Assembly: GCA_905236195.1 (NCBI GenBank)
Contig: CAJOOX010000008.1
Span: 1-13,876, forward strand
From: an uncultured Bacteroidales bacterium
Lineage (GTDB): Bacteria; Bacteroidota; Bacteroidia; Bacteroidales; UBA3663
Length of the DNA stretch: 13,876 nucleotides
Direction: 5' to 3'
Shown: positions 8,092 to 13,876 of the stretch, one piece after another
Numbering within the stretch: position 1 is the first letter of the stretch
Layout of the letters: every line of letters starts with the position of its first letter
Notes under the pieces: generated by a model
What the model saw: the letters and a program-made list of their open reading frames with translations, nothing else
Told to the model about the DNA's origin: nothing
Databases searched by the model: none
Made by a program: the position numbers and the translations under genes

Positions 8092-8121
8092 AAAAAAGCC
8101 CCGGAACCAAAGGTTCGGGGC
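8092..8121 (-). terminator. Rho-independent terminator of the glmS-nagB unit
   Basis: On the minus strand, GCCCCGAACC and GGTTCCGGGGC form a ten-pair GC-rich stem with one bulged base and an AAA/TTT loop, followed by TTTTTT. It starts 26 bases after the nagB stop codon. This is a textbook intrinsic terminator and separates nagB from the envelope operon. Confidence 0.9.
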
Positions 8122-8147
8122 GGATTTGTGTACAGGTGTCCGGATTC

Positions 8148-8945
8148 TCAGAGCAGGATGTTGTTCTGCTCCTTCTCCTTGAAATACTTGAAGGTGGCAA
8201 CCTTGAGCTCGTCGCAGGCATCCTCGTCGCATACGATGATACCATGCTGGTGCATCTGGAGGGCAGAAACGGTCCACATGTGCGATACAGAACCTTCGAT
8301 AACGGCCTGGAGGGCACGGGTCTTGGCATGGCCGTTGACGAGAATCATCACCTCGCGGGCATCCATCACTGTACCTACGCCTACGGTGAGGGCGAACTGG
8401 GGCACATTGTTGGGATCGCCGCCGAAGAAACGGCTGTTGGCAATACGTGTGTCGGATGTCAGCGTCTTCATACGGGTGCGGCTGGTGAGCGATGAACCGG
8501 GTTCGTTGAATGCAATGTGGCCGTCGGGACCGATACCTCCCACAAAGAGGTCAATGCCGCCGAACTTGAGGATTTCTTTCTCATAGTTCTCACATTCCTT
8601 CTGGAGATCCTCGGCGTTGCCGTTCAGGATGTGGATGTTCTCCTTCTTGATGTCGATGTGGTTGAAGAAGTTGTTGTACATGAAGCTGTGATAGCTCTCG
8701 GGATGGCTCACGGGCAGACCTACGTATTCGTCCATGTTGAACGTTACGACGTTCTTGAACGATACGACGCCCTCCTCGTTAGCCTTGATGAGGGCTTTGT
8801 ACATACCGAGCGGGCTGCTGCCTGTGGGCAGACCCAGCACAAAAGGATGATCGGCAGTGGGCTTAGCCGCATTAATCTTGCCGATGACGCGATTTGCTGC
8901 CCATTGGGACATCAAATCATAAGAAGGTTCAATAATAACTCTCAT
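8148..8945 (-). CDS. nagB: Glucosamine-6-phosphate deaminase
   Basis: The product has 265 residues, against 266 in E. coli. It converts glucosamine-6-phosphate and water to fructose-6-phosphate and ammonia in the cytoplasm, feeding amino sugars into glycolysis. The signature VVTFNMDEYVGL holds Asp72; GGIGPDGHIAFNEPGSSL holds Asp141, His143 and Glu148, all at E. coli numbering. The E. coli allosteric-site residues Ser151, Arg158, Lys160 and Tyr254 are also present at the same positions, so activation by N-acetylglucosamine-6-phosphate is plausible. The ATG at 8945 aligns with the E. coli N-terminus. It lies 28 bases downstream of glmS and just before a strong terminator. No nagA (deacetylase) lies in the window. 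The identification is very secure. Confidence 0.97.
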   Translation of the reverse strand: MRVIIEPSYDLMSQWAANRVIGKINAAKPTADHPFVLGLPTGSSPLGMYKALIKANEEGVVSFKNVVTFNMDEYVGLPVSHPESYHSFMYNNFFNHIDIKKENIHILNGNAEDLQKECENYEKEILKFGGIDLFVGGIGPDGHIAFNEPGSSLTSRTRMKTLTSDTRIANSRFFGGDPNNVPQFALTVGVGTVMDAREVMILVNGHAKTRALQAVIEGSVSHMWTVSALQMHQHGIIVCDEDACDELKVATFKYFKEKEQNNILL

Positions 8946-8973
8946 ATTATTTTGTTTATGGGTTCCTGCATTT

Positions 8974-10839
8974 TTATTCCACCGTTACCGACTTGGCAAG
9001 GTTGCGCGGCATATCGACGTTGAGATTGCGGGCCACGGCCACATGATAGCTCAGCAGCTGGAGCGGGATAACCGTCAGCAGGGGCACAAGGGTGTTGAGC
9101 GTGGGCGGAATCTCGATGATGTTGTCGGCAATGGCCTTGACCTCCTTGTCGCCGCGTGTCACGATGGCCAGAATCTTGCCGTTGCGGGCCTTTACCTCCT
9201 TCATGTTGGAGATAATCTTCTGGTAGAGCTGGTGATGGGTAGCTATGAAGATGGTGGGCATGTCGCTGTCGATGAGGGCAATAGGGCCGTGCTTCATCTC
9301 GGCTGCGGGATAACCCTCGGCATGGATGTAGGAGATTTCCTTGAGTTTAAGGGCGCCTTCGAGGGCGACGGGATAGTTGTAGCCGCGGCCCAGATAGAGG
9401 AAGTTACGGACGTAGGTGAAGGTCAGCGCCATGCGCTTGATCTGGTCATCCATCTTGCTCTTGAGCATCTCCTCCATCAGTTCGGGAATCTCGGCGAGCT
9501 TGCCGATGGTATAGTGATATTCATTGTCGGCCAGACTGCCCAGCTCATGACCCAGCTGGAGGGCCAGCATGGTGAGCACGCAGACCTGTCCGGTGAAGGC
9601 CTTGGTCGAAGCCACACCGATCTCGGGACCTACGTGGATGTAGATACCGGTGTCGGAAGCACGGGCGATGGACGAACCAACTGCGTTGACAACACCGAAG
9701 ATGAGGGCACCGTTCTCCCTGGCCAGCTGGATGGCAGCCAGGGTGTCGGCGGTCTCGCCGCTCTGTGAGATGGCTATCACGACATCGCCGGGCTCGATGA
9801 CGGGGTTGCTGTAGCGGAATTCGGAAGCATAGGCCACCTCGACGGGGATGCGGCACATCTGTTCGATGAGCTGTTTGCCGATGAGTCCCGCATGCCACGA
9901 GGTGCCGCAGGCAACGATAATCATGCGGCGGGCCTTCAGCAGCCGGTTCTTGTAGTCGCGGATGGCCGACAGCTGGATGAAATTGTTCGACATATTGTCG
10001 TTATCCACAAAAACACGGCCGCGCATACAGTCTCTCAGACACTGAGGCTGGTCATATATCTCCTTGATCATGAAGTGCGGAAACCCGCCCTTGGTCAGCA
10101 TCGAGATGTCGAGATCGACCTCCTTGATGTCATAATCGACGCTCTGGTTCTGGAGCGAATAAATCTCAGGACTCTTGCCAGGCTGGAGCACCGCTACCTG
10201 TTCGTCCTCGAGATAGACCATCTTCTTGGTGAACTCGACGATGGGACTGGCGTCCGACCCTACGAAAAACTCCCCTTCGTTCTCACCCACTCCCACCACA
10301 AGGGGACTCGACTTGCGGGCCACGATGAGACGTTCGGGGTGTTCGCGGTCGATGAGGGCGATGGCATAGGCTCCGATGACCTTGTTCAGGGCACGCACCA
10401 CGGCCTCCTTGACATCGTCGGTTGTGGTGAGGGCGAACTCGATGAGCTGCACGAGCACCTCGGTGTCGGTCTCGCTCTTGAATTCATAGCCTTTCTGCTG
10501 GAGCTGCTCGCGCAGGGTGCCGAAGTTCTCGATGATGCCGTTGTGGACCATCGCCAGCCGTCCGCTCTGCGAGACGTGGGGATGGGCGTTCACCGAATTG
10601 GGTTCGCCGTGGGTTGCCCAGCGGGTATGGGCTATTCCGAGACCGCCGGCCAGGTCCTTGCCTGCGCACGATGCCTCGAGGGTTGCCACTTTACCTTTTT
10701 CTTTATATACGTTGAGATTGCGGTCGTTGAGCAACGCTACGCCTGCCGAATCGTAACCGCGATATTCAAGTTTCTTCAATCCGCCAATCAGTATGGGGAA
10801 AGCCTCCCTTTTACCAATGTAGCCTACAATGCCACACAT
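8974..10839 (-). CDS. glmS: Glutamine-fructose-6-phosphate aminotransferase (isomerizing)
   Basis: The product has 621 residues, slightly longer than the E. coli enzyme (609). It makes glucosamine-6-phosphate and glutamate from fructose-6-phosphate and glutamine, the first step toward UDP-GlcNAc for peptidoglycan and lipopolysaccharide. The start MCGIVGYIG puts the class II amidotransferase nucleophile Cys at position 2 after Met removal, which fixes the start codon at 10839. HTRWATHGEPN (71-81), NGIIEN (100-105) and SETDTE (122-127) form the glutaminase site. Two SIS sugar-binding domains follow: CGTSWHAG (311-318) with SQSGETADT (358-366), then GRGYNYPVALEGALKLKEIS (484-503). The C-terminus NLAKSVTVE carries the lysine that binds the sugar. 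A promoter lies just upstream and nagB just downstream. The identification is very secure. Confidence 0.98.
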   Translation of the reverse strand: MCGIVGYIGKREAFPILIGGLKKLEYRGYDSAGVALLNDRNLNVYKEKGKVATLEASCAGKDLAGGLGIAHTRWATHGEPNSVNAHPHVSQSGRLAMVHNGIIENFGTLREQLQQKGYEFKSETDTEVLVQLIEFALTTTDDVKEAVVRALNKVIGAYAIALIDREHPERLIVARKSSPLVVGVGENEGEFFVGSDASPIVEFTKKMVYLEDEQVAVLQPGKSPEIYSLQNQSVDYDIKEVDLDISMLTKGGFPHFMIKEIYDQPQCLRDCMRGRVFVDNDNMSNNFIQLSAIRDYKNRLLKARRMIIVACGTSWHAGLIGKQLIEQMCRIPVEVAYASEFRYSNPVIEPGDVVIAISQSGETADTLAAIQLARENGALIFGVVNAVGSSIARASDTGIYIHVGPEIGVASTKAFTGQVCVLTMLALQLGHELGSLADNEYHYTIGKLAEIPELMEEMLKSKMDDQIKRMALTFTYVRNFLYLGRGYNYPVALEGALKLKEISYIHAEGYPAAEMKHGPIALIDSDMPTIFIATHHQLYQKIISNMKEVKARNGKILAIVTRGDKEVKAIADNIIEIPPTLNTLVPLLTVIPLQLLSYHVAVARNLNVDMPRNLAKSVTVE

Positions 10840-10881
10840 ATATCGTTCTGTTTTAGTTTGTATTGTTAAATTTTACGGGTG

Positions 10882-10889
10882 CAAATTTA
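10882..10889 (-). promoter_or_regulatory. glmS promoter -7 element
   Basis: On the minus strand, TAAATTTG at 10889-10882 is an exact match to the Bacteroidetes -7 consensus TAnnTTTG. It is followed by CA and lies 42 bases before the glmS ATG, implying a leader of roughly 35 bases. No clear TTTG -33 element is seen at the usual distance; the upstream stretch is T-rich instead. Confidence 0.65.
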
Positions 10890-10962
10890 CAAAAAATGAG
10901 AAAAAAATGACTTTTTTTGCCTGTGTTTTTTTATTTTCGCAGAAAAAAAATCCCGAAAAGTG

Positions 10963-11010
10963 TTTTCATTGTAAGGTAAAGTTGCTTTTTTCATCTGTTT
11001 TTCATTGTAA
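10963..11010. repeat. 12-base direct repeats upstream of glmS
   Basis: TTTTCATTGTAA occurs at 10963-10974 and at 10999-11010, with TGT in front of both (one extra T in the second). The copies are 36 bases apart in the 208-base gap between the YgjP-like gene and glmS, upstream of the -7 element. They could be binding sites for a regulator of glmS. The gap is otherwise A/T homopolymer-rich, with only a weak TTTTCG/CGAAAA inverted repeat around 10937-10962 and no convincing terminator for the upstream operon. Confidence 0.4.
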
Positions 11011-11047
11011 AATAAGCATAATTGCAAAACCGGCAGTCTTTTTTGAG

Positions 11048-11593
11048 TCAGACGGGAGCTAAAGTTTTCAGTTTCCGCTCCCTTTCCTTCGCATCGGGCA
11101 GTAACTGTTCCATCAAGGCGTGGAAACGGGCCGAATGATTCATCTCCACCAGATGGCAGAGCTCATGAACGACGACGAGTTCGATGAGTTCGTCGGGCAG
11201 ACGGCCCAAGGCGAGATTGAGCATGATGTGGCCTTTGCCGGAACAGCTGCCCCAGCGCGTTTTGGCACAGCGCACCGTGAGTCGGGTGGGTCTGCGGCCG
11301 GTCTTTGCATAGAAGATGTCGGCCCATTTCCGCATCAAGGTGTTGAATTTTGTACGGATGGCTTTGATTTCCGCCATGGTATAAGGCTTCACGGGTTCCG
11401 GCGGCTGACGTTCGGCCACCCGCTGCAGGGCCTTCAGAATCCAGTCGCTCTTGCGGGTGACAAACGCTACGATTTCACTGTCGGGGGTATATAACGGAGC
11501 CCGTACCACCACCTGGCCCTCACGTGTGACCTGTATGGCCAGTGTGCGGCGGACGGAGCGTACGAGCCTAAACGAGACGGGCATAGAGTTCAT
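11048..11593 (-). CDS. YgjP-like (DUF45, M48-type) zinc metallopeptidase
   Basis: The product has 181 residues. The family pattern is clear: RCAKTRWGSCSGKGHIMLN (108-125, core WGSC), then RLPDELIELVVVHELCHLVE with the zinc motif HELCH at 143-147, then NHSARFH (152-158), where His153 is the expected third ligand. The usual aromatic Trp after NHSxxF is replaced by His here. YgjP-family proteins are poorly characterised predicted cytoplasmic peptidases. The ATG at 11593 lies inside rimO and overlaps it by 26 bases; Met4 (11584) would leave 17. Either choice implies translational coupling to rimO. It is the last gene of the ftsY-rimO unit. Family is secure; substrate is unknown. Confidence 0.92.
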   Translation of the reverse strand: MNSMPVSFRLVRSVRRTLAIQVTREGQVVVRAPLYTPDSEIVAFVTRKSDWILKALQRVAERQPPEPVKPYTMAEIKAIRTKFNTLMRKWADIFYAKTGRRPTRLTVRCAKTRWGSCSGKGHIMLNLALGRLPDELIELVVVHELCHLVEMNHSARFHALMEQLLPDAKERERKLKTLAPV

Positions 11594-12863
11594 AGGGAGC
11601 TGCCGATGTGATTTTCACCAGGTAGAATTTTCCTACCTCGATGTCGGCATTGGCAGGAATGAGGATTTCGGGATCTACTTCGGGCGAATCGAATTCCGAA
11701 CGGGTCACCCAGTAATCGCCTTCCAGCCGGTCGGCAATCACCTTCATCACCTGCCCCACCTTGGCTTCCTGGTGTTCGAGCGAAATCTCTTCCTGCAGGG
11801 CCATCAGACGGTCCAGCCGGTCCTGTTTCACTTCAGCGGGGATGTCGTCGGTATAGTTTCTGGCTGCATAGGTACCTTCCTCTTCGCTGTAGGCGAAGGC
11901 TCCCATGCGTTCGAATTTCTGTTCACGCGCAAACTTCAGCAGTTCCTGGAAATCCTCCTCGGTCTCGCCGGGGAAACCTACCATGAATGTGGTGCGAAGG
12001 TGTATGCCGGGCACTTCCCTGCGGATGCGTGTCAGCAGTTCTTCGGTCTCGGCACACGTGATATGACGGCGCATGCACTTCAGCACATGGTCGCTCGCGT
12101 GCTGGAGGGCGATGTCCAGATACCGGCAGATATTCTCATGTTTTGCCATTACGGGAAGCAGGTCCAGGGGGAAGTCGTTGGGATAGGCGTAGTGCAGACG
12201 GAGCCACTCCACACCGGGCGTCTCGGCTATCTGTTCCACAAGTTCGGCGATATTGCAGCGACGGTAGAGGTCGTGGCCATAGCCTGTCAGATCCTGGGCG
12301 ATGAGCTGTATTTCGTGCACGCCTTGTGCCACAAGTCCGCGCACCTCGGAGAGAACGTCCTCCATGGGTCGCGATTTGTAGGCGCCCGTGATGATGGGAA
12401 TGGCGCAGTAGGCACAGCGACGGTCACAGCCTTCGGCAATCTTCACATAGGCATAGTGCGGGGGCGTTGTCTGGAAACGCTTGCCCTCCAGACTGTCGTC
12501 CCAGCGGTGTCCCAGGTCGGCAAGGATACCCTTCCAGTCGAATTTGCCATAGACAGCATCCACTTCCGGCAACTCGTCGGCGATTTCCTGCCGATAGCGT
12601 TCCGACAGACAGCCCATCACGAAAATCTTGCCAATCCGGTGTTTCTTTTTGACCTCGGTGAGCTGCAGTATGGTATTGATGCTTTCCTCTTTGGCATCGC
12701 CGATGAATCCGCAGGTGTTGACAATCACAATCTCGCCGCGCGGATCTTCGGCATCGTGATACATCTTGTAGCCCGCATGGGCCAGCTGTGCCATCAGACG
12801 CTCCGAGTCCACGAGGTTCTTGCTGCAACCCAGCGTAATGAGGTCGATACGGTTCTTCTGCAT
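11568..12863 (-). CDS. rimO: Ribosomal protein S12 (uS12) aspartate methylthiotransferase
   Basis: The product has 431 residues, the usual length. This radical-SAM enzyme adds a methylthio group to a conserved aspartate of ribosomal protein S12 using two 4Fe-4S clusters. The N-terminal methylthiotransferase domain shows Cys13 (TLGCSKNLVDSERL), Cys51 (VNTCGFIGDAKEE) and Cys85 (MGCLSERY), binding one cluster. CDRRCAYC (146-153) is the CxxxCxxC radical-SAM motif for the other. A TRAM RNA-binding-type domain fills the last 65 or so residues. GCSKNLVDSE is the RimO version of the motif and separates it from MiaB and MtaB. The start codon shares one base with the ftsY stop (TAATG), and the YgjP-like gene overlaps the 3' end. 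The identification is secure. Confidence 0.96.
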   Translation of the reverse strand: MQKNRIDLITLGCSKNLVDSERLMAQLAHAGYKMYHDAEDPRGEIVIVNTCGFIGDAKEESINTILQLTEVKKKHRIGKIFVMGCLSERYRQEIADELPEVDAVYGKFDWKGILADLGHRWDDSLEGKRFQTTPPHYAYVKIAEGCDRRCAYCAIPIITGAYKSRPMEDVLSEVRGLVAQGVHEIQLIAQDLTGYGHDLYRRCNIAELVEQIAETPGVEWLRLHYAYPNDFPLDLLPVMAKHENICRYLDIALQHASDHVLKCMRRHITCAETEELLTRIRREVPGIHLRTTFMVGFPGETEEDFQELLKFAREQKFERMGAFAYSEEEGTYAARNYTDDIPAEVKQDRLDRLMALQEEISLEHQEAKVGQVMKVIADRLEGDYWVTRSEFDSPEVDPEILIPANADIEVGKFYLVKITSAAPYELYARLV

Positions 12864-13819
12864 TATTCACCGAAAAGACTGTCCACAAATGCCCTGCGGT
12901 TGAACACCTGCAGGTCGTCGATGCCTTCGCCCAGTCCGATGTAGCGCACGGGTGTCTGCAACTGGTCGCTGATCCCGATCACGACGCCGCCCTTGGCCGT
13001 TCCGTCGAGTTTGGTCACAGCCAGGGCCGTCACATCCGTCACGGCTGCAAACTGTTTGGCCTGTTCAAAGGCGTTCTGTCCGGTCGAACCGTCCAGTACA
13101 AGCAGTACTTCGGGGTTCGATTCGGGAACCACTTTCTGGATGACTTTGCGAATCTTGCCGAGCTCGTTCATCAGGCCCACCTTGTTGTGCAGACGGCCTG
13201 CGGTGTCGATGATGACGACATCGGCCTGTTCCTTCACGGCATGCGACACAGCATCGAAGGCCACCGACGCCGGATCGGAGCCCATCTGCTGTTTCACGAC
13301 GGGCACACCCACGCGCTTCCCCCAGATCTCGAGCTGTTCGATGGCGGCGGCTCGGAAGGTGTCGGCGGCGCCCAAAATGACCTTGTTGCCGGCCTCCTTG
13401 AACTTGTGGGCCAGTTTGCCGATAGTGGTGGTTTTGCCCACACCGTTCACTCCGACCACGAGAATGACGTAGGGACGTTTGATGCCCTCGCGCACCGTGA
13501 AGCCGTCCAGCTCCTCGGTTTCGTTTTCCACCAGCAGAGCTGTCACTTCCTCGCGAAGGATGTTGTTGAGTTCGGCTGTCGATACGTAGTTGTCGCGGGC
13601 CACACGGTCCTCAATCCTTTCGATAATCTTGAGGGTCGTATCCACCCCGACATCCGAGGTCACGAGAGTCTCCTCGAGCGAGTCCAACACCTCGTCATCC
13701 ACACGGCTCTTGCCGGCGATGGCTCTCGTCAGTTTGGCGAAGAATCCCTCCTTGGTCTTGTTCAGGCCGTTATCGAGGGTTTCCTTGTCCTTTTTCTTGA
13801 AAAAATCAAAGAATCCCAT
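12863..13819 (-). CDS. ftsY: Signal recognition particle receptor FtsY
   Basis: The product has 318 residues. FtsY is the SRP receptor GTPase that docks ribosome-nascent-chain complexes at the membrane. Residues 1-35 (MGFFDFFKKKDKETLDNG) are a short amphipathic/basic start without the long acidic A domain of E. coli, as is common in Bacteroidetes. The N domain helices follow to about 110. The G domain has the P-loop GVNGVGKT (123-130), AADTFRAAA (151-159), DTAGR (205-209), TKLDGTAKGG (269-278) and GLGEGIDDL (295-303). The ATG at 13819 is the only sensible start. Its TAA overlaps the rimO ATG by one base. In many Bacteroidales, ribosomal protein genes rpmB and rpmG lie upstream; they would be outside this window. 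The identification is secure. Confidence 0.97.
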   Translation of the reverse strand: MGFFDFFKKKDKETLDNGLNKTKEGFFAKLTRAIAGKSRVDDEVLDSLEETLVTSDVGVDTTLKIIERIEDRVARDNYVSTAELNNILREEVTALLVENETEELDGFTVREGIKRPYVILVVGVNGVGKTTTIGKLAHKFKEAGNKVILGAADTFRAAAIEQLEIWGKRVGVPVVKQQMGSDPASVAFDAVSHAVKEQADVVIIDTAGRLHNKVGLMNELGKIRKVIQKVVPESNPEVLLVLDGSTGQNAFEQAKQFAAVTDVTALAVTKLDGTAKGGVVIGISDQLQTPVRYIGLGEGIDDLQVFNRRAFVDSLFGE

Positions 13820-13824
13820 ACTTG

Positions 13825-13866
13825 ATTTGACTATTTTACAATTTGACTATAGATATTTGGGACTAT
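13825..13866. repeat. Three-copy 16-base periodic repeat upstream of ftsY
   Basis: GACTAT occurs at 13829, 13845 and 13861, exactly 16 bases apart, and the first two copies share the longer ATTTGACTAT. The array ends five bases before the ftsY start codon. No TAnnTTTG promoter element is present in the 57 bases visible upstream of ftsY. Confidence 0.6.
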
Positions 13867-13876
13867 AGACTTTAGA

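Noticed and set aside
9043..10869. Two long plus-strand open frames (241 and 325 codons) opposite glmS
   Set aside because: Both are complementary to the highly conserved glmS sequence, His/Gly/Asp-rich as expected for a shadow frame, and have no domain of their own.
10937..10962. Weak TTTTCG/CGAAAA inverted repeat as terminator of the ftsY-rimO-YgjP unit
   Set aside because: The stem is only six AT-rich pairs with a loop of about 14 bases; it is not convincing.
10840..11047. Possible glmS ribozyme or riboswitch
   Set aside because: No ribozyme core was recognised, the predicted leader is about 35 bases, and the glmS ribozyme is known from Firmicutes and relatives.
11451..12944. A 497-codon open frame on the plus strand opposite rimO
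   Set aside because: It lies fully antisense to a gene with all RimO catalytic motifs and shows no recognisable domain; long antisense frames arise from codon bias here.

Overview
The window looks like chromosomal DNA of a Bacteroidales bacterium (Bacteroides/Prevotella/Muribaculaceae-like; the genus cannot be fixed from this stretch). Three things support this. Two upstream regions carry the Bacteroidetes -7 promoter element TAnnTTTG. Start codons follow A-rich leaders without clear Shine-Dalgarno sequences. The secreted proteins (AsmA-like, WG-repeat, lipoprotein) are typical of the group. All nine genes lie on the minus strand, so transcription runs from high to low coordinates. No mobile element, tRNA, rRNA or CRISPR was seen.

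Right third (13876 to 11048), core translation and targeting genes: ftsY (SRP receptor GTPase), then rimO (ribosomal protein S12 methylthiotransferase) overlapping it by one base, then a YgjP-like zinc metallopeptidase overlapping the end of rimO. The overlaps point to one transcript with translational coupling. No promoter was seen before ftsY inside the window, so the operon probably starts further upstream.

Middle (11047 to 8092), amino-sugar switch: a 208-base AT-rich region with a good -7 element precedes glmS. nagB follows 28 bases after glmS, and a strong rho-independent terminator closes the unit. GlmS makes glucosamine-6-phosphate from fructose-6-phosphate and glutamine; NagB runs the opposite conversion and releases ammonia. 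Opposing enzymes therefore seem to share one transcript.

Left half (about 8040 to 1), an envelope-protein operon: a promoter region with paired direct repeats precedes five tightly spaced genes. They encode a small lipoprotein, a 985-residue AsmA-like protein, a WG-repeat protein with a TEAEPK tandem repeat, a periplasmic protein with an LPP20-like start and a CsgG/TolB-like end, and a large TPR/Sel1-repeat protein that runs off the left edge. Four of the five carry an export signal and the fifth (AsmA-like) an N-terminal membrane anchor, so the products should meet in the periplasm or at the outer membrane. I do not recognise this set as a described system; it is the best candidate for something new here.
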